Below are positions 44,437 through 53,284 of a stretch of 64,000 nt of DNA, one piece after another. The notes under the pieces are model-generated. The model did not search any database. It was given only the letters and a program-made list of their open reading frames with translations, and had not been told where the DNA came from. Numbering within the stretch: the first letter of the stretch is position 1; each line of letters begins with the position of its first letter. Origin of the DNA: Spirochaetia bacterium (GTDB lineage: Bacteria; Spirochaetota; Spirochaetia; CAKZLE01); NCBI GenBank assembly GCA_021736385.1, contig JAIPFY010000008.1:1-64000 (forward strand), in the 5' to 3' direction. The position numbers were made by a program, and so were the translations under genes.

Positions 44437-45726
44437 TTATCGTGCGAGGACCTCATTGAGTTCATCATCAGCACTTGCTAGGATTGCTTTTACATCGGCA
44501 TTCGGATCAGACATCATGCGGTTGAACATCCTGTCAACAACCTGCTGTACCTCGGGATACTTACTGGGGGACTGGACAACACGAGCAGTATCCGCAGAGA
44601 GCCTGTATAAGGTGCTGTTCTCCGGTGGATTAGCCGGCAGGACTTCATCCATGACTGAGATCCTCGAAGGTATGGAGAATGAGTTCAGATACGTATTCTG
44701 TGAATGCCGGCCACTAAGCCAGGAAGAGAGCACATATGCTTCTTCAGGATATTTCGAGCTGGTCATCACAGGGAACATCCCTACTCCGAATATTACTTCA
44801 TTAGTCCTGAATGTCGGTACATACTGGATATCGAAATTCAGTCCTGCATCTACATAGGAAGGCACTGGCCATCGTCCACCGAATGTCATGGCTACCTGTC
44901 GGTTTGTCATAAAGGGAATGAACTGATCCCCAGGAGCTGGGACCGGAGCAACTTTATGTGTATATACAAGATCATGCATGAACGTAAAAGCTTCGATAGA
45001 TTCAGGAGTACTCAATGCTCCCTTGGTCATATCATCCGAAAGTACAGCTGCCCCGAAGTTATACAACCACGCTTCGATCGAAAAATAGATATTGGGTATA
45101 TATACACCGTAGGTCATCTGGCCGTCTTTCATCCCTGTAAGTGCTTTTGCATATTGCAGGAACTGGTCTTTTCCCCAGTCAGCATCTGGGAATGGCAACC
45201 CGGCTTCTTCGAGCATGTCCAGGTTGATATGGGTGACAATATTGTTCCAATCCCATCCAAAACCATAGATGTCACCATCGATCACACAGGCTTCTTGAAG
45301 TCGTGGGTGAATATCTTCATAATTCTCAACATACTGAGGATATTCCTCTATATAAGAATTCAACGGCAAAGCCAGATTAGATTCATGAAGAACTTGAAAG
45401 CCTTCAACTGCTACACGTACAACATCAGGAGAATTCCCACTTGCAACCATCGTCTTGATCTTAGTAAAATAAGCTCCCCAACCGCCCTCGCCCATGGGCA
45501 GCCAGATATCATCGATCTTGATATTTGGATATTCCTTGTTGAAATCCTTTTTCAGATCCTGCATCCACTCCTGTTGCTCAGCGTTACCCTCCATCACCAG
45601 TTGCAGAGTCACTTCCCTGCTAGCAAATGGCACATCCTCCGTAGATTGAGCCTCTTCTTTGCCTCCTGAAGCGAACAAAGCACATGTTGAAAGGATCAGC
45701 ACCATAATAAGAACACCTTTTTTCAT
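44437..45726 (-). CDS. CUT1 ABC transporter solute-binding protein
   Basis: The 429-residue exported protein has a signal peptide (about 1-20, ending CALFAS) followed by GGKEEAQ, then a family 1 binding fold: EQQEWMQDLKKDFNKEYPNI, ASGNSPDVVRVAVEG and NRQVAMTFGGRWPVP. GGAGG is 6 nt before the ATG. The GH116 gene at the end of the operon points to a beta-linked gluco- or xylo-oligosaccharide as ligand. Confidence 0.92.
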   Translation of the reverse strand: MKKGVLIMVLILSTCALFASGGKEEAQSTEDVPFASREVTLQLVMEGNAEQQEWMQDLKKDFNKEYPNIKIDDIWLPMGEGGWGAYFTKIKTMVASGNSPDVVRVAVEGFQVLHESNLALPLNSYIEEYPQYVENYEDIHPRLQEACVIDGDIYGFGWDWNNIVTHINLDMLEEAGLPFPDADWGKDQFLQYAKALTGMKDGQMTYGVYIPNIYFSIEAWLYNFGAAVLSDDMTKGALSTPESIEAFTFMHDLVYTHKVAPVPAPGDQFIPFMTNRQVAMTFGGRWPVPSYVDAGLNFDIQYVPTFRTNEVIFGVGMFPVMTSSKYPEEAYVLSSWLSGRHSQNTYLNSFSIPSRISVMDEVLPANPPENSTLYRLSADTARVVQSPSKYPEVQQVVDRMFNRMMSDPNADVKAILASADDELNEVLAR

Positions 45727-45774
45727 CTTGGACCTCCATTAATAATCTTGAAATAACATGTTGGTCATGCTATT

Positions 45775-45780
45775 ATTGTA
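45775..45780 (-). promoter_or_regulatory. -10 element of the GH116 operon
   Basis: TACAAT on the minus strand matches the -10 consensus in five of six positions, 48 bp upstream of the ATG at 45726. The adjoining operator palindrome occupies the -35 position, where no consensus -35 is visible. Confidence 0.45.
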
Positions 45781-45782
45781 CC

Positions 45783-45818
45783 GTAATCGGGACCGGTAGC
45801 GGTACCGGTATCGGTTAC
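45783..45818. promoter_or_regulatory. 36-bp imperfect palindrome, LacI-type operator
   Basis: GTAATCGGGACCGGTAGC (45783-45800) and the complement of 45801-45818 agree at 14 of 18 positions. Within it the 12-mer ACCGGTAGCGGT is followed at once by ACCGGTATCGGT. It overlaps the -35 region of the importer promoter and lies upstream of the LacI-type gene, so it can control both. Confidence 0.6.
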
Positions 45819-45939
45819 GAACATATTAAGTCAGATGATTAGCGTTGTCAAGTTTATAATTGAAAGGATAACCGATCAGTTTCCAGATGCAAATCATCGA
45901 AGATATGATAAGATAAAAACGTTTTCAGAGGAGTATGAG

Positions 45940-46914
45940 ATGATTACGGTTAAGGAATTAGCAAAACTGTGCAATTGCTCTGTAGCTACAGTGAATCGAG
46001 CACTCAACGATAGACCCGATATAAACAACCAGACCAAAGAAAGAATCAAGCAAGTCGCAAAAGAACATGGATACAGACCTCACTTCATTGCACGGAGTCT
46101 TGCAACCGGGAATACCAATATCATAGGGCTGATCGTTCTGGATATAAAGAACCCATTCTTTGAGCACATCATCGACTATCTGAACCAACGATTACTCGAA
46201 AGAGGCTATTCATTACATCTTGGTATCATGGACGGATCACCGGAATCTGAATACAGAGTCTTTGAGCAGTTGGCATATATGAAGGTCGATGGTATCATAC
46301 ACGTCCCTCTCAATGTGGGTGATGCGTATAAAACATATCTGAAACAACTGCATATACCTCTTGTCCATCTATGCAACTGGTACGATGATGAATTTCCCTT
46401 TGTAGGTGTAGAAGAATCTCAGATCATCGCTGAAGCGGTACAGCACATACAGCAGGCAGGATATACAGAACTCATCTACGTCAGTCCTCCTCTGCGGTAT
46501 AAAGGCAGTCGAAATCTCTATACGTTAGAAGAACGGCTCAAGGGTGTCCAGGATTCGATCGGAGATATGAAGCTGCACGTGCTAGATACCAAAGACTACC
46601 TGCAGAAGAGTATCGAATTAGTCAGCCAATCGCATGAAAGATCCTGCTTCCTCTGCTCAAGTGATATCTTCGCACTAGATATTATGACACAGATGCGTGC
46701 TCTTGATATGACCCCGCCGAAGGACTACGGCATCATAGGATTTGATAACATAACCTTCCTGAAGCATATTTCTCCAAGACTCACTACGATAGCTTATCCT
46801 GTTGAAGAATTGATCGATCATGCTCTTGAAGAGTTGCTGCTTATGATCCAAGGTAAACAATGTATAAGCAAACATATACTTAAGGCACATTTCATTCCTG
46901 GAGAGACTATATGA
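45940..46914 (+). CDS. LacI-family transcriptional regulator
   Basis: The 324-residue regulator has the LacI helix-turn-helix (VKELAKLCNCSVATVNRALN, residues 4-23) and a binding-protein-like effector domain with IGLIVLDIKNPFFEHIID and YGIIGFDNITFLKHISP. The ATG at 45940 has AGAGGAG 6 nt upstream; the 35-residue extension to 45835 would run through the promoter region. It diverges from the GH116/importer operon and should control it. Confidence 0.92.
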   Translation: MITVKELAKLCNCSVATVNRALNDRPDINNQTKERIKQVAKEHGYRPHFIARSLATGNTNIIGLIVLDIKNPFFEHIIDYLNQRLLERGYSLHLGIMDGSPESEYRVFEQLAYMKVDGIIHVPLNVGDAYKTYLKQLHIPLVHLCNWYDDEFPFVGVEESQIIAEAVQHIQQAGYTELIYVSPPLRYKGSRNLYTLEERLKGVQDSIGDMKLHVLDTKDYLQKSIELVSQSHERSCFLCSSDIFALDIMTQMRALDMTPPKDYGIIGFDNITFLKHISPRLTTIAYPVEELIDHALEELLLMIQGKQCISKHILKAHFIPGETI

Positions 46915-46979
46915 CCTCTGTTCATCTGCTGCTGTCTGAACACCGGCTGTGAACGGACTGCTGCAGATCATCTGAGGAT

Positions 46980-47007
46980 TTGACAAGGTTCGACTTTTCG
47001 GTAGAAT
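46980..47007 (+). promoter_or_regulatory. Promoter abutting the aldolase start codon (leaderless)
   Basis: A perfect TTGACA (46980-46985), 16 bp and TAGAAT (47002-47007) lie just 7 nt before the ATG at 47015. There is no ribosome site in between, so the mRNA is predicted to begin at the start codon. Confidence 0.7.
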
Positions 47008-47014
47008 ACATCTC

Positions 47015-47641
47015 ATGAACTATACACAAGAGAAAGCGTACACCGCAGAGATCATGAGACGTCTCTATGCACGGAACCTGACCACCTGTTCAGGCGGGAA
47101 CATCAGCATGAGGGTCTCGCAGGAGAAGATTCTGATCACACCATCCTCCCTGGACAAGGGTACCCTCGATGGGGAACACATAGCGATCGTGACAGTTGAC
47201 GGCACGAACTTGAGTCCAGATCTCAAGACGAGTATCGAGACAGAGATGCATCTGGAGATCTACCGGAACCGACCGGATGTCATGGCAGTAGTCCATGCCC
47301 ACCCGGTCTACGCCAGTCTCTTCACAGCGATAGACCGCAGGATCAGGACCGACATCCTCGCTGAGGCGCGTTATCTCCTGGGTGAACCGGTATTCGCCCC
47401 CTACGCCCTCATGGGGACCAGAGGACTTGCCGAGTCAGTAGGTGCAGCGCTTGCCGATACCTCTGTCAAAGTCGCACTGATGGAGAACCACGGGGTCATC
47501 ACGGTGGGAACGAGTCTCTTTCAGGCCTATGACCGCATCGAGGTCCTGGAGGCGGCAGCCAAGATGACGCTGCTCGGAGAGCTCGCAGGCGGGATCAATA
47601 CTCTGGATGCTGCACAACTGGCAGCGATCGATGCCCTGTAG
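47015..47641 (+). CDS. Class II aldolase (L-fuculose/rhamnulose-1-phosphate aldolase type)
   Basis: The 208-residue zinc enzyme has Glu75 in SIETEMHLEIY, the zinc ligands His94 and His96 in VVHAHPVYA, and His about 155 in MENHGVITVG. It would cleave a ketose-1-phosphate to dihydroxyacetone phosphate and an aldehyde such as lactaldehyde. The gene lacks a ribosome site and is probably leaderless. The nearby alpha-L-rhamnosidase suggests a deoxysugar substrate; mtnA 8 kb away allows a second reading, the cleavage of 5-deoxy- or methylthio-ribulose-1-phosphate. Confidence 0.88.
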   Translation: MNYTQEKAYTAEIMRRLYARNLTTCSGGNISMRVSQEKILITPSSLDKGTLDGEHIAIVTVDGTNLSPDLKTSIETEMHLEIYRNRPDVMAVVHAHPVYASLFTAIDRRIRTDILAEARYLLGEPVFAPYALMGTRGLAESVGAALADTSVKVALMENHGVITVGTSLFQAYDRIEVLEAAAKMTLLGELAGGINTLDAAQLAAIDAL

Positions 47642-47643
47642 GA

Positions 47644-48540
47644 TCACCCCGCTCCCCGCTTCCTGACCTCAGAGGGACTCGCCCCGAACCTGCGCCGGAA
47701 CTGCCGGTTGAAGTGACTCAGGTCCGAGAAGCCCGATGCCGCGGCGATCGATACGATCTTCTCCTGAGAGGTCCGTATCAGATACATCGCATGCTGCAGC
47801 TTCCGATCAGCGGCATAGCCGAAGAGCGTCTTGCCGGTATAGGCCTTGAACCGGCGGCACAGATACGTGGGAGAGAACCCGAACGATGCAGCAAGGGTAT
47901 CAAGGGATGGCAGCTCTGCGAACTCAGCATCGATGAACAGACGCAGCTCCTCGATCCTCTGCAGGGCATCCTGATCAGAGGAGCTCCTCTGAGCTCCGAG
48001 GGCAGCCTCTGAGGGCTTATCATGCTCATAGGCACGGCTCACCCGGGTGAGCACCAGCTGCACATACCGATACATCGCATCTTCATACCCCGCCTGTTTC
48101 AACCGTACCTCTTCAGCGGCAAGACGCAGCAGCAGTGCTGTATCAGCAGCCCCTTCGGTCCTGATCAGGTGGACCCGGTTCTGGTTATGGACCAGAGAGG
48201 GGTGGAGCTGACAGACTTCATAGAGGAATGCTGAGAGACAGGGCGGCTGATCGTGGAAGGGAAATCGTCTCAGATCGATGTAGATGTTATAGAGCTCACA
48301 GCCTGAGGCTGTGAGCTTATGACTCTGACCATAGTTGATGATACTGAAATCACCGGTACGCATACGGTAGGAGTACCTGCCGATCCGGTGATCGAGCTCC
48401 CCGGAGGCAACATAGAGCATCTCGACGAACCGGTGTGCATGCTGCTGCGGGCAGGTGCTGCCGGTGACATGAGGAAAATACTCGATCCCTATACCCGACT
48501 GCCCCATCTGCTGCAGCGGCTGTGAAATGATCTCGTCCAT
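47644..48540 (-). CDS. AraC-family transcriptional regulator
   Basis: The 298-residue regulator has an N-terminal cupin sensing domain (HAHRFVEMLYVASGELDH, then GDFSIINYGQSH) and a C-terminal AraC domain with two helix-turn-helix units (LDTLAASFGFSPTYLCRRFK and IVSIAAASGFSDLSHFNRQF). No ribosome site precedes the ATG; the extended -10 TGATATAGT ends 6 nt upstream. It converges with the aldolase gene (2 bp apart) and diverges from the URO-D/GH78 genes, its probable targets. Confidence 0.92.
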   Translation of the reverse strand: MDEIISQPLQQMGQSGIGIEYFPHVTGSTCPQQHAHRFVEMLYVASGELDHRIGRYSYRMRTGDFSIINYGQSHKLTASGCELYNIYIDLRRFPFHDQPPCLSAFLYEVCQLHPSLVHNQNRVHLIRTEGAADTALLLRLAAEEVRLKQAGYEDAMYRYVQLVLTRVSRAYEHDKPSEAALGAQRSSSDQDALQRIEELRLFIDAEFAELPSLDTLAASFGFSPTYLCRRFKAYTGKTLFGYAADRKLQHAMYLIRTSQEKIVSIAAASGFSDLSHFNRQFRRRFGASPSEVRKRGAG

Positions 48541-48546
48541 GCGACA

Positions 48547-48555
48547 ACTATATCA
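48547..48555 (-). promoter_or_regulatory. Extended -10 promoter abutting the araC-type start (leaderless)
   Basis: On the minus strand TGATATAGT (48555-48547) has the TG extension and five of six -10 matches. Six nt separate it from the ATG at 48540. Confidence 0.5.
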
Positions 48556-48660
48556 TATAAAAAGATAATATACGCTAAGTTTTTACAGGAATCTTGTTCT
48601 ATCATAGCGAAAAGCTGTCAGAAGACCGCTGCATCCCGATGCAAGAACATGAGGTACCTT

Positions 48661-49605
48661 ATGCAGTCACGAGAACGAACGACCAGAACCATACGACGAC
48701 AGAAGACAGACCGCATGCCCCTCTACGGATGGGTATCTGAGAACATGAGCGAACAGATCAGCGAGGCCTTCGGCTCTGTTGCCGCCTTCGAAGACCACTA
48801 CGAATTCGACCTGGCCCACCTCTTCGGAGGACCGCAGCCGATGGAGCTGCAGGGTACAGAAGAGCTGGGACCCTCTGACCTGCTCGAGCTGAGCATGACA
48901 GATCCCGATGACCCGGCACCCTATGCCGATCTGATCGCCCAGATCGATCACCACCGTCAGAGGGACCGATTCCTCTATGTACAGACCCCGGGGATCCTGG
49001 AACAGTACAACACCTACTTCGGTATCGAGAACCACCTGATGTATCTGCTGCTCTACCCGGAACTCATGCATGAGATCTATGCCCGTCAGGTCACCTGGAC
49101 CAGGCGCTTTCTCAACAACTGCCTCGACCTGGGTATCGACATGATCCACGTCTCTGATGACTGGGGCAGTCAGCAGAGCCTGCTGATCAGCCCTGATCAC
49201 TGGAGGAGCATGATCTTCCCCTATCACAAGCAGATCACAGCAGCTGTTGCCGAACGCGGGGCTTTCGCCAGCCTCCACTCCGATGGGAACATCACCTCGG
49301 TCCTCGATGGCATCAGAGAACTCGGCTATGATGTGATCCATCCCTTTCAGGAATCTGCCGGTATGAGCTATGCACAGTACCAGCAGCACTATGCCCAAGA
49401 TTTCATCCTCATGGGTGGCATCGATATACAGACCACCCTCGGCTTCGGTAAGATCGATCTGCTGAAGAGAGAGATCGAACGGGTCGTTGACACCTTCAGA
49501 AACGGTGGCCTGATCCTGTGCACCTCCCACTTCGTACAGGACCACTGCACTATCGAAGAGCTCATCACCGCATATGATACTGCCTATGCCCTGATCAGGG
49601 CATAG
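48661..49605 (+). CDS. Uroporphyrinogen decarboxylase (URO-D) family protein, methyltransferase-like
   Basis: The 314-residue TIM-barrel protein resembles the URO-D/MtaA superfamily rather than true HemE: HVSDDWGSQQSLLISPDHW and SLHSDGNITSVLDGIRE are typical of the sugar-cluster members, and LCTSHFVQDHC near the end gives cysteines and histidines for metal binding. Related proteins transfer methyl groups to or from corrinoid proteins. The ATG at 48661 has GAGG 6 nt upstream and is preferred to 48649. Its role beside a rhamnosidase is unknown. Confidence 0.8.
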   Translation: MQSRERTTRTIRRQKTDRMPLYGWVSENMSEQISEAFGSVAAFEDHYEFDLAHLFGGPQPMELQGTEELGPSDLLELSMTDPDDPAPYADLIAQIDHHRQRDRFLYVQTPGILEQYNTYFGIENHLMYLLLYPELMHEIYARQVTWTRRFLNNCLDLGIDMIHVSDDWGSQQSLLISPDHWRSMIFPYHKQITAAVAERGAFASLHSDGNITSVLDGIRELGYDVIHPFQESAGMSYAQYQQHYAQDFILMGGIDIQTTLGFGKIDLLKREIERVVDTFRNGGLILCTSHFVQDHCTIEELITAYDTAYALIRA

Positions 49606-49631
49606 CACCGGAACAGAAGCTTGCAGCAGGC

Positions 49632-49675
49632 ATGGTTTTGTTCTGTATCGTACATGCGGTATAGAACAGAACCAT
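49632..49675 (+). promoter_or_regulatory. 18-bp RNA hairpin between URO-D-like gene and rhamnosidase
   Basis: Segments 49632-49649 and 49658-49675 pair along all 18 positions in plus-strand RNA, three as G-U wobbles, around an 8-nt loop. On the minus strand those three would be A-C mismatches. No T-run follows, so it may modulate read-through or stabilise the 5' end of the rhamnosidase message. Confidence 0.6.
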
Positions 49676-49742
49676 GATACCCTGTACAGAGGAAGAGGGT
49701 ACCAAGACCTCAGGACTCTCTGATGCCAATAAGGAGACAACC

Positions 49743-52406
49743 ATGCTTACAGCGACCAGACTGACATGCAACTACCAGACCGACCCCATGGGAATCGATG
49801 AACGTGTAAGATTCGGATGGGTGATCGAAAGCGACAGACAGGAGATCCTGCAGCGATCATATACCCTTCACATAGCAGAGGACCCGGGCTTCTCCACCCT
49901 GGTCTTCGACAGCGGCATGATCGATTCCCAGGAATCCGTCCATGTCTATGCAGACGGGTTCGAACCTGAATCCAACAGCCGGTACTGGGTACGGGTAGCG
50001 ATTCGTGACAACCGGGGAGAGAGCAGCCCCTGGAGTACTGCAGCCAGCTTCGAGACTGCCATGCTCTCATCAGAGCTCTGGAAGGCACACTTCATCACAG
50101 GAGACCGGGAAGAAGACGGATCCCGCTCAGATGCGAAGGCACTGAGAAGCACCTTCAGGATCTCCGGGGCCATAGCTTCGGCACGAGCCTATGCGACAGC
50201 CCTCGGCCTCTACGAACTGCATCTGAACGGCAGCCGGGTCGGTGACTACCTCCTCACCCCGGGCTGGAGTTCGTATGAGAGCCGATTGCTCTATCAGAGT
50301 TATGACATCACGGGAATGCTGGTGCAGGGAGAGAATGCCATCGGTGCCCTCGTTGGTGCCGGATGGTACAAGGGGACCATGGGCTTCATGCTCAAACGCA
50401 ACCACTACGGGAATCGGGCAGCACTGCTGTGTCAGCTGGAGATCACCTACGATGACGGATCGAAAGAGATCATCGGGAGTGACGGGAGTTGGAAGTGTTC
50501 AGAGAGTGCCATCACGTTCTCAGAGATCTATGACGGGGAGATCTACGATGCAAGGAACGAAGAGCCGCAGTGGGCATCCCCCGGATTCGATGACAGTGCC
50601 TGGGAACCGGTTTCCCTGCTCCCGACCGACTATAGCAGACTCAAGGCACAGGACGGTGAGCCGATACGCCGCATCAGTTCGATCCCCGCACAGCAGCTCA
50701 TGATCACCCCTGAAGGCGATACAGTCCTCGACTTCGGACAGAACCTCACCGGCTGGGTACGCTTCTCTGTCAGCGGCAAGGCCGGTGACCGGGTAGAGCT
50801 GCAGCATGCTGAGATCCTTGACAGCGATGGGAACTTCTATACCGAGAACCTCAGAGCTGCGAAAGCAGCCCTGAGCTATACCCTCAGAGGGGATGGTCTC
50901 GAGGTGTTCGAACCGCACTTCACCTTCTACGGATTCCGCTATGTACGCATCCTCTCCTACCCTGCAGAGGTGAGAATGGAAGACTTCACCGCTGTGGTCA
51001 TCCACTCCGACATGGCCCCGACCGGCAGCTTCAGCTGCTCGAACCCGCTGCTGAACCGTCTGCAGCATAACATCCTCTGGGGCATGAAGGGCAACTTCCT
51101 TGACATCCCCACAGACTGCCCCCAGAGGGATGAGCGACTCGGATGGACCGGCGATGCCCAGATCTTCGCAGGGGAAGCCTGTTTTCTCATGAACACCGAC
51201 CCCTTCTTCAGGAAATGGCTCAGAGACCTCGCAGCTGACCAGACCCCGGAGGGAGGTGTCCCTCATGTGATCCCCAACATCATCCACGAACAGATCCCCG
51301 TCGAAGACATCCTGGCTGACCCGCACTCTTCCTCGGCCTGGGGAGATGCGGCAGTGATCATCCCCTGGACCCTCTACACCTCGTACGGAGACCGGCAGAT
51401 CCTCTCCGAACAGTATGAGAGCATGAAGGGGTGGGTCGAGTATATCAGGGCACGGGCTGCCGATGGGCTCATCTGGGATTCAGGGTTCCACTTCGGGGAC
51501 TGGGTCGCCCTCGATGCTGCCGAAGGGAGCTACTTCGGTGCTACGCCGACCGAACTGGTAGCTACCGCCTACTACGCACACTCTACGGGACTGCTGGCTA
51601 AGAGCGCCCGTGTCCTGGGGCATGAAGAGGACCAGAAGACCTATGAGCAGCTGCATGAAGCCATAAAGACAGCCTATCAGAAGCAGTTCCTCCACCCTAA
51701 CGGGTCACTCATCCCCAGGACCCAGACAGCCTGTATCCTCTCGCTTCACTTCAGACTGATCGAGACCCGATCGATCGAACCGGTGGTGCAGCTGCTGGTA
51801 GACCTGATCGACCAGGCTGGAGGGCACCTGAACACCGGTTTTGTCGGCACCCCCTACATCTGCCAGGCTCTCAGCGATAACGGAAGAGTCGCAGAGGCCT
51901 ACGACCTGCTGCTCAAGGAGGACTACCCCTCATGGCTCTATCAGGTACGACAGGGAGCGACTACCATCTGGGAGCACTGGGACGGTCTGAGACCCGACGG
52001 GACGATGTGGAGCAGCGACATGAACTCATTCAACCATTATGCCTACGGAGCTGTGGGGCAATGGCTCTATTCGGTCATCGGCGGTATCCGCACGACAGAT
52101 GAGGGAGCCGGCTGGAGAGAGATGATCATACGACCGGAGATCGGAGGAGGACTCAGCTATGCGGAGACCTCCCTTGAGACCGTCTACGGCCTACTGTCGG
52201 TCCGATGGGACCGCACCATGGCACGGGATCAGGAACAGGTGACCCTGCAGGTTCGGATCCCTCACAACACCACTGCACAGATCATACTCCCCGGAGCAGC
52301 GGCGATCCTGGAAGACAGCGGTCTGCAGTTCTCCCTGAAAGATTCTCAGGCCCTCAGTGCAGCAGGATCGGGAACCTATCGCATCACCTATGAACGAGAG
52401 ACCTGA
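49743..52406 (+). CDS. Alpha-L-rhamnosidase, glycoside hydrolase family 78
   Basis: The 887-residue enzyme has N-terminal beta domains (SRYWVRVAIRDN, then a carbohydrate-binding-like GLYELHLNGSRVGD), the GH78 signature DCPQRDERLGWTGD in the (alpha/alpha)6 barrel, and TTIWEHWDG near the C-terminal part. These surround the acidic active site that removes terminal alpha-L-rhamnose. There is no signal peptide, so the substrate must be imported. The ATG at 49743 has AAGGAG 6 nt upstream; the extension to 49674 spans the hairpin and is rejected. Confidence 0.93.
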   Translation: MLTATRLTCNYQTDPMGIDERVRFGWVIESDRQEILQRSYTLHIAEDPGFSTLVFDSGMIDSQESVHVYADGFEPESNSRYWVRVAIRDNRGESSPWSTAASFETAMLSSELWKAHFITGDREEDGSRSDAKALRSTFRISGAIASARAYATALGLYELHLNGSRVGDYLLTPGWSSYESRLLYQSYDITGMLVQGENAIGALVGAGWYKGTMGFMLKRNHYGNRAALLCQLEITYDDGSKEIIGSDGSWKCSESAITFSEIYDGEIYDARNEEPQWASPGFDDSAWEPVSLLPTDYSRLKAQDGEPIRRISSIPAQQLMITPEGDTVLDFGQNLTGWVRFSVSGKAGDRVELQHAEILDSDGNFYTENLRAAKAALSYTLRGDGLEVFEPHFTFYGFRYVRILSYPAEVRMEDFTAVVIHSDMAPTGSFSCSNPLLNRLQHNILWGMKGNFLDIPTDCPQRDERLGWTGDAQIFAGEACFLMNTDPFFRKWLRDLAADQTPEGGVPHVIPNIIHEQIPVEDILADPHSSSAWGDAAVIIPWTLYTSYGDRQILSEQYESMKGWVEYIRARAADGLIWDSGFHFGDWVALDAAEGSYFGATPTELVATAYYAHSTGLLAKSARVLGHEEDQKTYEQLHEAIKTAYQKQFLHPNGSLIPRTQTACILSLHFRLIETRSIEPVVQLLVDLIDQAGGHLNTGFVGTPYICQALSDNGRVAEAYDLLLKEDYPSWLYQVRQGATTIWEHWDGLRPDGTMWSSDMNSFNHYAYGAVGQWLYSVIGGIRTTDEGAGWREMIIRPEIGGGLSYAETSLETVYGLLSVRWDRTMARDQEQVTLQVRIPHNTTAQIILPGAAAILEDSGLQFSLKDSQALSAAGSGTYRITYERET

Positions 52407-52521
52407 CCGATCAGAGCGAAGACTGCATTGTACATGGAAGACTGTTGCCTCATCCATGGTGAGACGGGCTATCCCATGGGATGCTCATAGAGGTAACGAA
52501 AAAAAACTGGAGGATCAACGT

Positions 52522-52614
52522 ATGAAACGAATCATGATCATTGCACTTGCCGTACTCCTGACAGCAACCAACGGAAGCAGAGGTTTTTCTCCCGGGTTAC
52601 TATTTCGTTTCTGA
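52522..52614 (+). pseudogene. Signal-peptide remnant of a deleted exported protein
   Basis: After GGAGG (8 nt spacing) an ORF of 30 codons begins MKRIMIIALAVLLTATNGSR and stops ten residues later. The start is that of a solute-binding-protein precursor, but the mature part is missing. Its position after the rhamnosidase is where an importer could once have followed. A genuine tiny exported peptide is the alternative. Confidence 0.4.
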
Positions 52615-52671
52615 AGGGTATCTTATATACTTAGCGTGTACAGTCGTCCAGAACAAAGGAGATAGCTAGCC

Positions 52672-53196
52672 ATGATCGATATATTCTCACGAAGACGGAG
52701 CTCCAGGAAATTCCAGAACAGACCGGTAAGCGTAGAAGACACAGAATCACTTGTAGAAGCTGCACTCTATGCAGCTTCGTCCCGGGGGATCAGACCCTGG
52801 GAGCTGGTGGTCGTCTCTGACAACGAACTCATCGGAGCACTGAGCAAAGTGAAGAAACACGGATCCTCTTTTCTCAAGAATGCCCCGCTTGCCATGGTAG
52901 TGCTCGGTATTCCCGAAGAGAGCGATGTCTGGATAGAAGATACCTCGATCCTTTCGACCCATCTACTCATCGAGGCAGAATACCTGGGGCTCGGTGCCTG
53001 CTGGATACAGATCCGCAACCGCTTCGATGCAGAGGGGACCCCCTCTGAACAGGTGGTACGAACGATCCTTGAGATCCCTGATTCACGTTCGGTGGAATCC
53101 ATCATAGCCATCGGCTACAAAGATGGTGAGAGCGAACCGTATACCTCAGAGGACCTGCATACCGAGAAGGTCTTCTTCCAGAAGTACACCCGCTGA
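52672..53196 (+). CDS. Nitroreductase-family flavoprotein
   Basis: The 174-residue FMN protein has RRRSSRKFQNRPVS near the start (FMN phosphate contact), AALYAASSRGIRPWELVVV and GLGACWIQI, as in the short nitroreductases. It should reduce nitro, quinone or similar acceptors with NAD(P)H. AAGGAG is 10 nt before the ATG. It is monocistronic, with TATACT at about 52627 as a possible -10. An 81-bp repeat begins 8 bp after its stop. Confidence 0.87.
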   Translation: MIDIFSRRRSSRKFQNRPVSVEDTESLVEAALYAASSRGIRPWELVVVSDNELIGALSKVKKHGSSFLKNAPLAMVVLGIPEESDVWIEDTSILSTHLLIEAEYLGLGACWIQIRNRFDAEGTPSEQVVRTILEIPDSRSVESIIAIGYKDGESEPYTSEDLHTEKVFFQKYTR

Positions 53197-53203
53197 ACGA
53201 AGC

Positions 53204-53284
53204 ACTCCTGACAGCACCAGGGCACACCACCCTATGACACATCAAGCACTATCGTATCAGAGAGGGTGTCATGGAGCGACTGCC
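53204..53284. repeat. 81-bp direct repeat, copy A (partial duplicate of the RDD gene 3' end)
   Basis: This segment matches 55308-55388 with four mismatches by eye. In copy B it holds the last codons of the RDD gene plus 28 bp downstream. Here it holds a copy of that gene end without the gene, and the lipoprotein ORF stops inside it. Confidence 0.85.

Noticed and set aside
48667-49740. 357-codon minus-strand frame opposite the URO-D-like gene
   Set aside because: It mirrors a conserved gene and has no ribosome site or motif.
48571-52650. Nine-base match ACGCTAAGT upstream of the araC/URO-D spacer and, inverted, before the nitroreductase
   Set aside because: A nine-base match is expected by chance in 64 kb on two strands, and the surrounding bases do not agree.
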